Source: Lachnospiraceae bacterium (lineage in GTDB: Bacteria > Bacillota > Clostridia > Lachnospirales > Lachnospiraceae). Taken from it: a stretch of DNA of 64,000 bases. Position 1 is the stretch's first letter; the number at the start of each line of letters is the position of its first letter. The notes under the pieces were generated by a model. It was not told the DNA's origin, ran no database searches, and saw only the letters and a program-made list of their open reading frames with translations. This document shows, one piece after another, positions 18,802 through 28,836 of the stretch. Both the position numbers and the translations under genes were made by a program. The stretch is taken from assembly GCA_024682075.1 (NCBI GenBank), contig JAIKZQ010000006.1, positions 124,001-188,000 of the forward strand, written 5' to 3'.

Positions 18802-19686
18802 ATGGAATTGGATTACGATTATCTGACAGGCCTGAGCAGGGATGCGGTTCTGTATACCTCGCGCAAGACAACCAATATCCTTGACGGAGGATATGGCTCT
18901 GTATATCTGGGAAAGAGCCTTGATTTTCACGATCTCAAGGATTATGTGCCCGGGGATGACATTACCTCAATAGACTGGAAATGTTCCTCCAGAACCGATT
19001 CCATACTGGTCAGAAGAAGCATAGCGGAAAAAAAGCATACAGTCCTTATCATCGGAGATACCGGGATCAAGATGGATGCCGATACATCCGGAGGAGATTA
19101 CAAGGCGGATGTTGCTCTGATGACTACGGGAGTCATAGATCATTTGCTCGGAAGACAGGGGGCGGATGTCGGCTTTGCGTGTTCGGGAGAGCGCGGTGAG
19201 GTTTATACGCCCTTTTCATCCGGAGGGATCAGTGTTGAGAAGCTTCTTCACACATACGGAGACATGATCTTCGAAAAGCCCTCATCCGACCTGAACAGCC
19301 TGATCATGGATTCACTTCGTGCATTTTCGGTAAGACGCATGATCATTTTTGTCATCACGGATATCACCGGACTTAAAACGGTTGAAAGCGGGACTCTGCT
19401 GCGAATGACGGAGAAAAACGATGCTTATTTCATCTGTCTTGATGATGCATGTGTTTTTGCCAGGAGAGCCTATGACCGTGTCGGAGGGAATTATATCGAC
19501 GGTTTTCTGTCCGGAAGCAGGACTCTGAGGAAAGCTGAAGAAAAAGAACGCACGGAAATAATAAACCGTTTTAAAACCGACGCACTCAGAAACCGCGTCA
19601 TTTTCGAAAGGATCGGTGCCCTGTCCGGTGTGGCAGACAGCATCCTGAGCATGTTTGAAAGAGGCAGACTTGGAATTTACGGTTGA
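18802..19686 (+). CDS. DUF58-domain protein (Bat operon)
   Basis: A 294-residue protein of the DUF58 family, with the signature LKDYVPGDDITSIDWKCSSR at about residues 49-68, followed by a VWA-like fold. It starts two bases after the MoxR stop, which implies tight co-translation. DUF58 proteins are the standard partners of MoxR ATPases; the biochemical role is unsettled. It has no obvious transmembrane helix. Confidence 0.88.
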   Translation: MELDYDYLTGLSRDAVLYTSRKTTNILDGGYGSVYLGKSLDFHDLKDYVPGDDITSIDWKCSSRTDSILVRRSIAEKKHTVLIIGDTGIKMDADTSGGDYKADVALMTTGVIDHLLGRQGADVGFACSGERGEVYTPFSSGGISVEKLLHTYGDMIFEKPSSDLNSLIMDSLRAFSVRRMIIFVITDITGLKTVESGTLLRMTEKNDAYFICLDDACVFARRAYDRVGGNYIDGFLSGSRTLRKAEEKERTEIINRFKTDALRNRVIFERIGALSGVADSILSMFERGRLGIYG

Positions 19687-20143
19687 AAAACAAGCTGAAC
19701 TTATGATGGATCCCGTCTGGCTTCTGCTGGGACTGGCCGTCCTAGCGGTCTCTGCAGTCTTTTTTGTCATGCTTTTCAAATACAGGATAAAGAAGAGAGC
19801 GAAAAGACAGCCGGTGCCCAAGCCTCCGGCTAAGATCGGAGAATCGGCCGCCAAAAAGAAGGCTCTTGATTCCATCGATCATATCATTTTTGATGTTACA
19901 CATAAGAAGATAGATATCAGAGAAAGCTATCAGCAGCTCAGCATGGTCATGAGGGTATTCATGACCGAAATATCCGGAACGGATGTAATGTCCCTTACTC
20001 TTTACGAAATGAAAAACATGAAACTCGGAAAGTTTCCGGAACTCGTTGAAAAGTGGTATGAGCCTGAGTTTGCGATGATGACCCGTGCCAATTTCATGCA
20101 AGATGCCGAAAGGGCTAAAAAACTGGTGAACAAGTGGAATTAA
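19670..20143 (+). CDS. Small membrane-anchored protein in the Bat operon
   Basis: About 157 residues with one N-terminal transmembrane helix (VWLLLGLAVLAVSAVFFVML), a basic stretch and a soluble helical domain. I do not recognise a named family; its position corresponds to the small membrane protein often found between DUF58 and VWA genes in Bat operons. No ATG fits the start. TTG at 19670 is chosen because AAAGAGG lies five bases upstream; TTG at 19655 or the internal ATG at 19700 are alternatives. It overlaps the DUF58 gene and ends in TAATG, overlapping the next start. Confidence 0.65.
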   Translation: MEFTVEKQAELMMDPVWLLLGLAVLAVSAVFFVMLFKYRIKKRAKRQPVPKPPAKIGESAAKKKALDSIDHIIFDVTHKKIDIRESYQQLSMVMRVFMTEISGTDVMSLTLYEMKNMKLGKFPELVEKWYEPEFAMMTRANFMQDAERAKKLVNKWN

Positions 20144-21246
20144 TGCATCCTGAAATAATAAATATAGGGATACCGCTGCTTGCTTTTGCAGTGCTTATTT
20201 TTCATGTCATCCCCACACCCCGGAAGAAGGATTATACCGGCGGCACAAGGATGGGCGCATTTTCACTTGTCAGTTCACTTCCTGCTTACAGGAGAGTATA
20301 CAGACGCAGCAGGATCCTTTCTTTCATATATGAGTTATTTATCATCTCTGCACTGGTCTCCACACTTTTCCTCATGGCAAGACCTTATGAGACCAGGCAG
20401 GTCAAGATCGGAGTGCAGAAGAGGGACATCATGCTCTGTCTGGATGTTTCATATTCTCTTTATGCACTTAATTACGAACTTGCCGATTATCTCGAGGAGG
20501 TCGTGACGCAGCTCAAGGGAGACAGATTCGGCATCACCATCTTTAATACAACCTCCGTTGTATATGTTCCCCTGACGGACGACTATTCCTATGTCGTGAC
20601 GAGACTTGAGGAACTCAAGGAATACTTTGTCCTTCAAAAAGAATACAATGACATGGTCGGTACCGGACCGTATATTACTTTTCCTACGGACGAGGAATGG
20701 GATGCATATTATGATCTGGACGGCAGGCTTGCCTATATCGAGGCAGGAACTCTTGTGAACAATCATGAGAGAGGAAGCTCTCTTATAGGTGAGGGACTTG
20801 CTTCGTCCCTTTACAGTTTCCCTTCTCTGGGAGATGAGTCCAGAACCAGGATCATCATTTTTGCAACGGATAATGCGGATGCTGCCAAGGTTCCCGAGAT
20901 CCCGAATCTCGAGGAGGCAGGCATTCTTTGCAGGAAAAACGATGTTACGGTCTTTGCGATCTTCCCCTCCGAGGATGCCTACTATCATGAAAATACGGTC
21001 GCTGAATATGAAGTCTTTAAGAGTGACCTGAGAGATACGGTCAGGAACACCGGAGGAGAACTTTATGTACAAAGCTCAGAGGATACGGTTTCCAAGATCG
21101 TTGAAGAAATAAGATCCCACGAGGCCATGTCCGTTGATGACATCATGATCGAACAGCAGATTGATATTCCCGTTCCCTGGATGATCATGCTTTTGATAAG
21201 CATCGCGGGATCAAGGCTCTGTCTTTTGTTCCTGAAAGGAAAATAG
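20143..21246 (+). CDS. VWA-domain membrane protein (BatA-like)
   Basis: About 367 residues. Two N-terminal hydrophobic segments are followed by a von Willebrand factor A domain whose MIDAS motif DVSYS (DxSxS) lies in MLCLDVSYSLYAL, and a C-terminal transmembrane helix (PWMIMLLISIAGSRLCLLFL). The start overlaps the previous stop (TAATG), which suggests coupling; GTG at 20134 is a less likely alternative. BatA-like proteins are thought to form membrane complexes with MoxR and DUF58 partners and a second VWA protein, here the next gene. Confidence 0.86.
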   Translation: MHPEIINIGIPLLAFAVLIFHVIPTPRKKDYTGGTRMGAFSLVSSLPAYRRVYRRSRILSFIYELFIISALVSTLFLMARPYETRQVKIGVQKRDIMLCLDVSYSLYALNYELADYLEEVVTQLKGDRFGITIFNTTSVVYVPLTDDYSYVVTRLEELKEYFVLQKEYNDMVGTGPYITFPTDEEWDAYYDLDGRLAYIEAGTLVNNHERGSSLIGEGLASSLYSFPSLGDESRTRIIIFATDNADAAKVPEIPNLEEAGILCRKNDVTVFAIFPSEDAYYHENTVAEYEVFKSDLRDTVRNTGGELYVQSSEDTVSKIVEEIRSHEAMSVDDIMIEQQIDIPVPWMIMLLISIAGSRLCLLFLKGK

Positions 21247-21247
21247 G

Positions 21248-22252
21248 ATGAGAAATCTTAATCCGGTAATCCCGGCAACTGCTCTCATCGCAGCGTTTTC
21301 CGCCATGTTACTCATACTGGTGATCGCATGGATATGGAGCAGGGAAAGCAGAATAAAAAGTACCTTTACTCTGGCTTTAAGAGTGGCGATAGTCTGCCTT
21401 GTTTTATTCATCGCATTAAGGCCCATGAGGGAAGAACACGGCACGGATGTCAAGCTGAGTAATCTGGATGTCCTTTTTGTGCTGGACACGACACTCAGCA
21501 TGTGGGCTTATGACGGTTCCTTCGGAACAAGGATGGAGGATGCCCGGAATGATATTGGTGAGATCATGGATGCACTGCCGGGTGCAAATTTCGGTCTTAT
21601 AACATTTCAGAACAAATCAACGGTTCTTGCTCCCTTTACCCAGGACAAGGATGCGGTGATGAGATATCTGAACAGCATCAATATTCCCGACAAGTCTTAT
21701 GCGCAGGGAAGCCGCATGGATGTTCCGTACTATGATATCGAGAACATGCTGATATCATCGGATCGTAAAGAAGACAGGCATACCGTCATCTTCTTTTTAT
21801 CCGACGGAGAAGATACGGATCCGGATCCTTCGTCTTACAGCTATGAAGAGCTGGGATTTATGGTCGATGGCGGTGCGGTCATCGGATACGGCACGACGGA
21901 AGGCGGCGAAATGCTCGATATGTACGGTTTTCGCGTCTATTATGACGGTACTCTGGAACCGGGAATATCCCGCATTGATGAAGGCAATCTTAAGAACGTA
22001 GCCTCGGGACTCGGCTTGGAATACCTGCACTGCTCCGATAAAGAAGGGCTTAAGCCTATCCTTGAGGAGATCCTTGAAGACAGCGGTACTGTGACCGAGA
22101 AGAACAATGATCTTATTTTTCTCGGGGACACGTATTTTAAATATGTTCCGTACCTTACCGGACTTCTTGTGCTCGAACTACTCATCGGGATAAGGCAGAA
22201 TGTCAGGACGCGCAGAATACATGGGAAAAAGAGAAAGCAGAAAACAGAATAA
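21248..22252 (+). CDS. VWA-domain membrane protein (BatB-like)
   Basis: 334 residues with N-terminal membrane helices (about 5-27 and 37-56), a VWA domain with a MIDAS-like DTTLS (VLDTTLSMWAYDGS, about residue 78), and a C-terminal membrane helix (YVPYLTGLLVLELLIGI). It begins one base after the previous stop. Together with the preceding gene it forms the paired VWA proteins typical of Bat operons. Confidence 0.86.
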   Translation: MRNLNPVIPATALIAAFSAMLLILVIAWIWSRESRIKSTFTLALRVAIVCLVLFIALRPMREEHGTDVKLSNLDVLFVLDTTLSMWAYDGSFGTRMEDARNDIGEIMDALPGANFGLITFQNKSTVLAPFTQDKDAVMRYLNSINIPDKSYAQGSRMDVPYYDIENMLISSDRKEDRHTVIFFLSDGEDTDPDPSSYSYEELGFMVDGGAVIGYGTTEGGEMLDMYGFRVYYDGTLEPGISRIDEGNLKNVASGLGLEYLHCSDKEGLKPILEEILEDSGTVTEKNNDLIFLGDTYFKYVPYLTGLLVLELLIGIRQNVRTRRIHGKKRKQKTE

Positions 22253-23078
22253 GAAAAAGGTGAGACATCACATTCATCCGGTCAGCTGGATCATGATCCT
22301 TTTGGCAGGCGTGCTCACGCTTTTGTGTGCTCTTTATTTCATTACGGGATGGGGCGTGAATGCCTATTTTGTCAAAGAAGCCCAAAAGGGAAGATATCAC
22401 TCCGAACTTGAGATCTGGCTTACACATTTTAAATTCCCGAACGAATATGTGATCTGGTACAACATCGGTAATTACTATTATGAAAACGGCGATTACGAGG
22501 AGGCGGAAGAGGCATACAAAAAAGCACTGGAGTGTGAGATACCTTATGAAAAGGAATGCCCTGTAAGAGTCAATCTTGCGCTTTCGATGATGGCACAGCT
22601 TGATGATGATGAGTGGGAAGCGTTTTTTGCCTGCAACGGACCGTTTGAACTTAATGCTCTCTCAAGGAAAGTGGAGAAGACCCTCTTGGATGCAAGGGAT
22701 GTGCTTATCGAGGATGGCTGTGCCCATGAAAATGATGAAGACGGTCACGATGAGCAGGCTCAGCAGCTCAAGGACGAGATAGACGAGCTCCTGGAAAGCA
22801 GTTCGCTTTCCGAGGAATCCGACTCCGGCGACGAAGAGGAGGAAGAGCAGGAGGAAGACGAAGAAGAGGAAGAACCTCAGGATGAGCCCGAAGAGGAAGA
22901 TACCGGCGAAGATGAGCAGGAAGAATCCGTGAACGAAGAAGTGATCATGGAGTATATCGAGGAGCTGCTGGAACAGAATGAGGATGAAAGGACAGATCAG
23001 CAGCAGCAATACGAGCCTGCGTATGGCAGTGAAAACGGCACGGAGAGTGCAAGCGGCGAGAACGGAGAAGTCTGGTAA
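22200..23078 (+). CDS. TPR membrane protein with acidic tail (BatC-like)
   Basis: 292 residues: a basic N terminus, one membrane helix (about 29-53), a TPR-like helix pair (VIWYNIGNYYYENGDYEEAE), then a highly acidic Glu/Asp region (about 190-260) and a Gln/Ser/Gly end. It overlaps the upstream gene by 53 bases if ATG 22200 is used (AAGG just upstream); ATG 22221 is the alternative. It is probably the last gene of the Bat cluster, in the position of BatC. The acidic tail is probably disordered. Confidence 0.75.
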   Translation: MSGRAEYMGKRESRKQNKKKVRHHIHPVSWIMILLAGVLTLLCALYFITGWGVNAYFVKEAQKGRYHSELEIWLTHFKFPNEYVIWYNIGNYYYENGDYEEAEEAYKKALECEIPYEKECPVRVNLALSMMAQLDDDEWEAFFACNGPFELNALSRKVEKTLLDARDVLIEDGCAHENDEDGHDEQAQQLKDEIDELLESSSLSEESDSGDEEEEEQEEDEEEEEPQDEPEEEDTGEDEQEESVNEEVIMEYIEELLEQNEDERTDQQQQYEPAYGSENGTESASGENGEVW

Positions 23079-23121
23079 TAAACTTTATGATATTTTTACA
23101 TTTTTGAAAATGGTTTAATGA

Positions 23122-24511
23122 ATGAAAAGAAATAATCGAGTATTTGTAATTTCTTCTTTGATAATTTTCATATCATGGCTTCCGGTTTATCTGTCATTTT
23201 ATCCCGGTGTTTTTTCTTATGATATTATGGTTCAGACACAGATGCTTCTTGGCGTGACAGAATTCACAAACCAGCAGCCTGTTTTCTATACATTTTTATG
23301 GGGGGGGGTGCCTAACGGCTGCGAATTTTTTGGGATTATCCTCAATTGTTATTTACTCATTACTTCAAATGATATTTCTTTCTTTAAGCTTAGGTATGGC
23401 TGTTGAATATATTTATAGATTTACAATGTCTCGTGTTTTGACCGTAGTATCTATTATTTTTTATTCATTGAACCCAGTAGTATCGGTTTTCTCTTTTTCT
23501 ACATGTAAAAACATACTTTTTTCCGCATGTCTCTTGATGTTGACGTGCTCTTTGTGGGAACAGTGTAACGGGGGAGAGGTTTTTGGCAAAATACTTGCTT
23601 TTTCTTTTTTGGGTTGCTTGTTACTCAATAATTTTCCATATGCATTAGTGGCGTATTTGTTCATTATCATTGTATTTAATAGAAAATTATCAAAGTGTTA
23701 TGCTATTCCTGTAGCATTTTCATTACTATTATTTTTTTTGATTTCTAATTTTTTGTATCCTGCTTTGAATATCGAAAAGGGACCTGATAAAGAGATGCTA
23801 TCCGTTCCTCTTCAACAGATTGTTCATGCTTGTGAATATGGGGATTTATCTCCAGAAGAAATAAATCATGTTAGAAGCTTTTTTATTGATAATGATTATT
23901 ATTATTTTCAATATGGAAATGCTGACATGATAAAAACCAGATTTAATGAAAATGATTATGAAAATAGAAAAAAAGAATTTTATAAGATGTATTTTCGAAT
24001 TGTAAGTGAAGAACCGGTTGGGAGTATATATTCGTTTTTGAGATTAAATTTTCCTCTTTGGAGTCCTATGGGTATAGATATATGTGATTACACCATGACG
24101 GATTATATAGAAACCGATACATATGAAATACCTATAGAAGGTTTTACAGGGTTCGAGAGGATGTCTTTTTTCCCCAAACTGCTTGAAATATATGAAAGTT
24201 TCACATCATATTCTATGATCAAAGACCATCCTGTTTTGCGTTTTATATTTGGTGCTTCACTTCCTTTTATAATCTTTTTAATTTGTTTCATTAAATTGGT
24301 GTATTCGGGACTGAAAGAGAAAATATTGATTTTCTTACCATATTTATTTTTGGTAATTACTCATTTGTTTGGGCCATTATCTAATATGAGATATGCTTTT
24401 CCGGGTATTGTTTTGATTCCCGTTATGATATCAGTGGCATTTGCTGATAAAGCAGAATTGAAAAACGAAAAAAGTTTTATATTTGATAATGGAAATGAAT
24501 TGTCAGACTGA
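23122..24511 (+). pseudogene. AT-rich GT-C-type membrane protein (DUF6020-like), frameshifted at a G9 tract
   Basis: Two overlapping frames encode one multi-membrane protein. The first runs from 23122 to a premature stop at 23406; the second opens before 23330 and ends at 24511. They join at a run of nine G at 23300-23308. Eight G would fuse them into one reading frame of about 462 residues (YTFLWGGCLTAANFLGLSS). About 10 hydrophobic segments and the N-terminal YPGVFSYDIMVQTQMLL followed by QPVFYT resemble polyprenol-sugar glycosyltransferase-like DUF6020 proteins. Base composition is far more AT-rich than all neighbours, suggesting lateral transfer. The frameshift may be real phase variation, a fixed mutation or a sequencing error. 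Confidence 0.75.
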
Positions 24512-24663
24512 ACCATTTGACATAATAAACAATATTGGGTTAACGGATATAAGTTTGAATGGACAGTACACCTTTACGTATTTCAAACACCTTGAAGTAC
24601 CAGTCCCCCTGTGATAATATTTATATCTGTATGTGAATTATTATTCCCGAAAGGATAATCATT

Positions 24664-26061
24664 ATGGAAAAGACAATGGAAAAGATCGTAACTCTTGCGA
24701 AAGGAAGAGGATTCATATATCCCGGATCCGACATTTACGGCGGACTTGCGAATACCTGGGATTACGGTAATCTCGGCGTCGAACTCAAGAATAACGTCAA
24801 GAAGGCATGGTGGACCAAGTTTGTTCAGGAGTGTCCTCATAATGTAGGCGTTGATTGCGCTATCCTCATGAACCCCCAGACCTGGGTCGCTTCCGGTCAC
24901 CTTGCAGGATTCTCCGATCCTCTCATGGACTGTAAAGAGTGCCACGAGAGATTCCGTGCGGATAAGGTTATCGAGGATTTCTGTGCTGAAAACGGAATTA
25001 CTCTTGAGAAGCCCATTGATGCATTTTCACAGCAGGAGATGATGGATTTCATCAAGGAAAAGAGCATTCCCTGCCCTTCCTGCGGAAAGCACAACTTTAC
25101 CGATATCAGACAGTTCAACCTTATGTTCAAGACCTTCCAGGGCGTTACCGAGGATGCAAAGAATACCGTATATCTTCGTCCCGAGACCGCTCAGGGTATC
25201 TTCGTTAATTTCAAGAATGTTCAGAGAACCTCCAGAAAGAAGGTTCCTTTCGGAATAGCTCAGGTCGGTAAGTCGTTCCGTAACGAGATCACACCCGGAA
25301 ACTTCACCTTCCGTACCAGAGAGTTCGAGCAGATGGAGCTTGAGTTCTTCTGCAAGCCCGGAACTGACCTTGAGTGGTTCCAGTACTGGAGAGGCTTCTG
25401 CCGTGACTGGCTCATCAGCCTTGGCATCAAGGAAGACGAGATGAGACTCAGAGATCACGATCCCGCAGAGCTTGCATTCTACTCAAAGGGAACCACCGAC
25501 ATCGAGTTCCTCTTCCCCTTCGGATGGGGCGAGCTTTGGGGCATCGCTGACAGGACCGATTATGACCTCGGACGTCATCAGGAGACTTCCGGTCAGGATC
25601 TTACCTATTTCGATGACGAGACGGGTGAGAGATATCTTCCTTACGTCATTGAGCCTTCACTCGGTGCTGACCGTGTGGTTCTTGCTTTCCTTTGCGCAGC
25701 ATACGATGAGGAGAACATCGGAACCTTTGATGCTCCCGACATCAGGACAGTCCTTCATTTTCATCCCGCACTTGCACCTGTCAAGATCGGAATCCTTCCT
25801 CTTTCCAAGAAGCTCAATGAGGGTGCGGAGAAGATCTATGCACAGCTTTCAAAGAGATATAACTGCGAGTTCGATGACAGAGGAAACATCGGCAAGCGTT
25901 ATCGCCGTCAGGATGAGATCGGAACTCCTTTCTGTATCACCTATGATTTCGATTCCGAGACCGATGGCAAGGTAACCGTTCGTTTCCGCGACACCATGGA
26001 ACAGGAGAGGATCGCCATCGACGAGCTTGATGCTTTCTTTGCAGACAAGTTCATGTTCTGA
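24664..26061 (+). CDS. glyS: Glycyl-tRNA synthetase, dimeric class II type
   Basis: A 465-residue enzyme that charges tRNA-Gly, of the single-chain alpha2 type. It shows the start motif [20 protein letters not shown], class II motif 2 ([20 protein letters not shown]) and motif 3 ([13 protein letters not shown]). Internal CKECHERF and CPSCGKHNF could bind zinc. The C-terminal anticodon-binding domain is present. GAAAGGAT precedes the ATG. No T-box leader was seen in the 152-base upstream stretch. It is followed by a hairpin and then alaS. Confidence 0.95.
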   Translation: MEKTMEKIVTLAKGRGFIYPGSDIYGGLANTWDYGNLGVELKNNVKKAWWTKFVQECPHNVGVDCAILMNPQTWVASGHLAGFSDPLMDCKECHERFRADKVIEDFCAENGITLEKPIDAFSQQEMMDFIKEKSIPCPSCGKHNFTDIRQFNLMFKTFQGVTEDAKNTVYLRPETAQGIFVNFKNVQRTSRKKVPFGIAQVGKSFRNEITPGNFTFRTREFEQMELEFFCKPGTDLEWFQYWRGFCRDWLISLGIKEDEMRLRDHDPAELAFYSKGTTDIEFLFPFGWGELWGIADRTDYDLGRHQETSGQDLTYFDDETGERYLPYVIEPSLGADRVVLAFLCAAYDEENIGTFDAPDIRTVLHFHPALAPVKIGILPLSKKLNEGAEKIYAQLSKRYNCEFDDRGNIGKRYRRQDEIGTPFCITYDFDSETDGKVTVRFRDTMEQERIAIDELDAFFADKFMF

Positions 26062-26070
26062 ATCACACTC

Positions 26071-26097
26071 AGCCCTCCCGGCATTGCCGGGAAGGCT
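26071..26097 (+). terminator. Hairpin after glyS (probable weak terminator)
   Basis: The stem is AGCC-TCCCGGC / GCCGGGA-GGCT with an ATT loop and single-base bulges. The downstream T-rich stretch is not a clean U-tract, so termination is probably partial and alaS may receive read-through. Confidence 0.5.
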
Positions 26098-26124
26098 TGA
26101 ATTATATTTTCCCGGAGTATTGAT

Positions 26125-28779
26125 ATGAAAAAGTTTACCTATAATGAATTAAGAAATGCATGGCTTGATTTTTACAAGGAGAGAGGACATGTGGATATCG
26201 GTGCGGTATCTCTTGTTTCCGACGGATCGACGGGCGTTATGTTCAATGTCGCCGGAATGCAGCCTCTCATGCCTTATCTTCTCGGAGAAAAGCACCCCAA
26301 GGGAACAAGGCTCTGTAACATTCAGGGATGCGTAAGGACCAATGACATCGATTCCGTAGGTGACAAGAGTCATCTTACTTTCTTTGAGATGATGGGAAGC
26401 TGGAGCCTCGGGGATTATTTCAAGGAGGACAGATGCAAGTGGAGCTATGAGCTTCTTACGGAGGTCTTCGGATTCGATGCCGATCATCTTGCAGCAACTG
26501 TTTTCGAGGGAAACGAGAATGCTCCCCGGGATGAAGAGGGCGCTGCTTTCCGTGAAAAGTCAGGATTTAAGAAGGAGAATATCTTCTTCCTTCCCGCAGA
26601 AGATAACTGGTGGGGACTCGAGTACGGTCCCTGCGGTCCCGATTCGGAAATGTTCTTCATAGATGACACAAAGGCTCCCTGCGGACCTGATTGTAAGCCC
26701 GGATGCCATTGCGGAAGATATACCGAGGTAGGTAACGATGTCTTCATGCAGTATGAAAAGCATCACGACGGACATCTGACTCCCCTGAAGCAGAAGAATG
26801 TTGATACCGGATGGGGACTTGAGAGAAACTTTGCTTTCCTTAACGGCATAGATGACGTATATAAGACCGAGCTTTTTGCATCGGTCATTGCCAAGATCGA
26901 GGAACTCAGCGGATTTAAGTATGATGCAGAGGACAAGAATACACGTTCCATGAGGATCATTGCGGATCACCTGAGGACAGGCGTCATGCTCATCGGTGAT
27001 GAAGCAAAACTTCTTCCCGACAATACCGGTGCGGGATATATTCTCAGGAGACTTATAAGACGTGCGGTCCGTCACGGAAGATCACTCGGTCTTGATGCAG
27101 ATCAGCTTCTTGCAGTTGCCAGCATCTATATCGATGACATCTACAGCGAGGGATATCCTCTTCTTGTCAAGAACAAGGATTATATCCTCGGTGAACTTAA
27201 AAAAGAGATAAACCGCTTCGAGGCAACTCTTGAAAACGGCATGACCGAATTCAGGAAGATCCTTGATACAGCGAAGAATGCAGGTTCTTCCAAGATCGAC
27301 GGAAAAGATGCTTTCTATCTTTATGACACTTTCGGATTCCCTGTTGAGCTTACCATGGAGCTTGCAGAGGAAGCAGGCCTTCAGGTCGATGAAGCGGGAT
27401 TCAAGGCTGCAATGGAAGAGCAGAAGGCCAAGGCAAGGGAAAATGCCAACTTCTCCGCAAAACTTTCAAGCCCCGCTGTTTTTGACAAGCTTGACGAGAG
27501 TCTTAAGAGCGAGTTCATAGGATACGATCAGCTCGAGGCTGAAGAACAAATCGCGGCAATAGCAGGAGAGGATTCTCTTCTTGACTCCCTTTCCGAAGGC
27601 ACTGAAGGAACCATCATCACCGCTAAGACTCCTTTCTATGCAACCATGGGCGGACAAAAGGGTGATACCGGAATCATTAAGACTTCATCTGCCGAGTTCG
27701 AGGTAAGTGAAGCAGTCAAGCTTCCCGGCGGAAGGATAGGTCATGTAGGAAAGGTGGTAAAAGGCACTGTCAGCAAGGGTGACAAGTGCAGTCTGCTTGT
27801 GAACAAGGCCGGAAGAAATGCAACCTGCAAGAACCACACCGCAACCCATCTTCTCCAGAAAGCACTTCAGGAGGTTCTCGGTGACGGTGCACACCAGAAG
27901 GGCTCATATCAGGATACATTAAGAACCAGATTCGACTTCAGCTACGGTCAGGCAATGACTTCCGACCAGATTGCAAAGGTCGAGAAGATAGTAAATGAAA
28001 AGATCGCAGAGGACCTGGATGTCATCACAAATGTGATGAGCATAGAGGAAGCCAAAAAGACAGGAGCCATGGCTCTTTTCGGAGAAAAGTACGGTGACAC
28101 GGTTCGTGTCGTCAATGCCGGAGACTGGTCCATAGAACTTTGCGGCGGTACCCACGTATCCAAGACAGGTCAGATCGGATCATTCAAGATCCTTTCCGAA
28201 AGCGGCGTTGCCGCAGGCGTAAGGCGTATCGAGGCGATCACCTCGGCAAATGTCATCGCATATTATGAAGAGCAGAATAACCTGCTTAAGGAAGCTGCAA
28301 AGGCTGCAAAGACAAGCCCTGAGATGCTCGCGGGACGTATTGCCCAGATGAATGACGAGATCAAGGCACTTAATTCCGAACTCGAGTCCATGAAGAGCAA
28401 GGCAGCAAAAGATGCTCTCGGAGATGTTTCGAATCAGGTGACTGAAGTTAATGGAATAAAGCTTGTTGCCACATCTGTTAAGGACGTTGACATGAACGGC
28501 CTCAGAGACCTGGGCGACCAGACCAAGGCAAAACTCGGTGAAGGCGTAGTGGTGCTGTTTTCCGAGCAGGGCGGAAAGGTAAATATCGTTGCAATGGCTA
28601 CCGACGGAGCCGTTAAGGCCGGAGCACATGCGGGCAATCTCATCAAGGCACTTGCTCCCATCTGCGGAGGCGGTGGTGGCGGAAGACCGAACATGGCCCA
28701 GGCAGGAGGAAAGGATCCTTCCGGAATCGAAAAGGCTGTTATGGAGACTGCGAAGGTTCTTGAAGCACAGATTAATTAA
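26125..28779 (+). CDS. alaS: Alanyl-tRNA synthetase
   Basis: An 884-residue class II synthetase. It has the catalytic domain with GMQPLMPYLLGEKHP and RTNDIDSVGDKSHLTFFEMMG, and the second-half editing domain with zinc ligands KNHTATHLLQ and CGGTHVSKTG. The C-Ala oligomerisation domain ends in the glycine-rich GGGGGGRPNMAQAGGKDP. The length is standard. It lies 63 bases after glyS in the same direction. The downstream gene is separated by a GGTTC-family hairpin repeat. Confidence 0.97.
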   Translation: MKKFTYNELRNAWLDFYKERGHVDIGAVSLVSDGSTGVMFNVAGMQPLMPYLLGEKHPKGTRLCNIQGCVRTNDIDSVGDKSHLTFFEMMGSWSLGDYFKEDRCKWSYELLTEVFGFDADHLAATVFEGNENAPRDEEGAAFREKSGFKKENIFFLPAEDNWWGLEYGPCGPDSEMFFIDDTKAPCGPDCKPGCHCGRYTEVGNDVFMQYEKHHDGHLTPLKQKNVDTGWGLERNFAFLNGIDDVYKTELFASVIAKIEELSGFKYDAEDKNTRSMRIIADHLRTGVMLIGDEAKLLPDNTGAGYILRRLIRRAVRHGRSLGLDADQLLAVASIYIDDIYSEGYPLLVKNKDYILGELKKEINRFEATLENGMTEFRKILDTAKNAGSSKIDGKDAFYLYDTFGFPVELTMELAEEAGLQVDEAGFKAAMEEQKAKARENANFSAKLSSPAVFDKLDESLKSEFIGYDQLEAEEQIAAIAGEDSLLDSLSEGTEGTIITAKTPFYATMGGQKGDTGIIKTSSAEFEVSEAVKLPGGRIGHVGKVVKGTVSKGDKCSLLVNKAGRNATCKNHTATHLLQKALQEVLGDGAHQKGSYQDTLRTRFDFSYGQAMTSDQIAKVEKIVNEKIAEDLDVITNVMSIEEAKKTGAMALFGEKYGDTVRVVNAGDWSIELCGGTHVSKTGQIGSFKILSESGVAAGVRRIEAITSANVIAYYEEQNNLLKEAAKAAKTSPEMLAGRIAQMNDEIKALNSELESMKSKAAKDALGDVSNQVTEVNGIKLVATSVKDVDMNGLRDLGDQTKAKLGEGVVVLFSEQGGKVNIVAMATDGAVKAGAHAGNLIKALAPICGGGGGGRPNMAQAGGKDPSGIEKAVMETAKVLEAQIN

Positions 28780-28794
28780 ATCATATAACGCAGG

Positions 28795-28823
28795 GTGAAC
28801 GGAGGAACCGTCCCCTCGTTCAC
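28795..28823. repeat. GGTTC-family hairpin repeat upstream of a membrane-protein gene
   Basis: The stem is GTGAAC / GTTCAC, extended by GAGG / CCTC with one bulged G, around the core AACCGTCC. It is immediately followed by the CGAGGTGAGA Shine-Dalgarno region of the next gene, exactly as the related hairpin at 9715-9747 is followed by GAGGTGAGA. Confidence 0.7.
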
Positions 28824-28836
28824 GAGGTGAGAAAGT

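Noticed and set aside
24512..24663. T-box leader upstream of glyS (also considered for alaS, pheS and thrC)
   Set aside because: No T-box core such as GGTGGTACCGCG, and no antiterminator/terminator pair, is present upstream of these genes.
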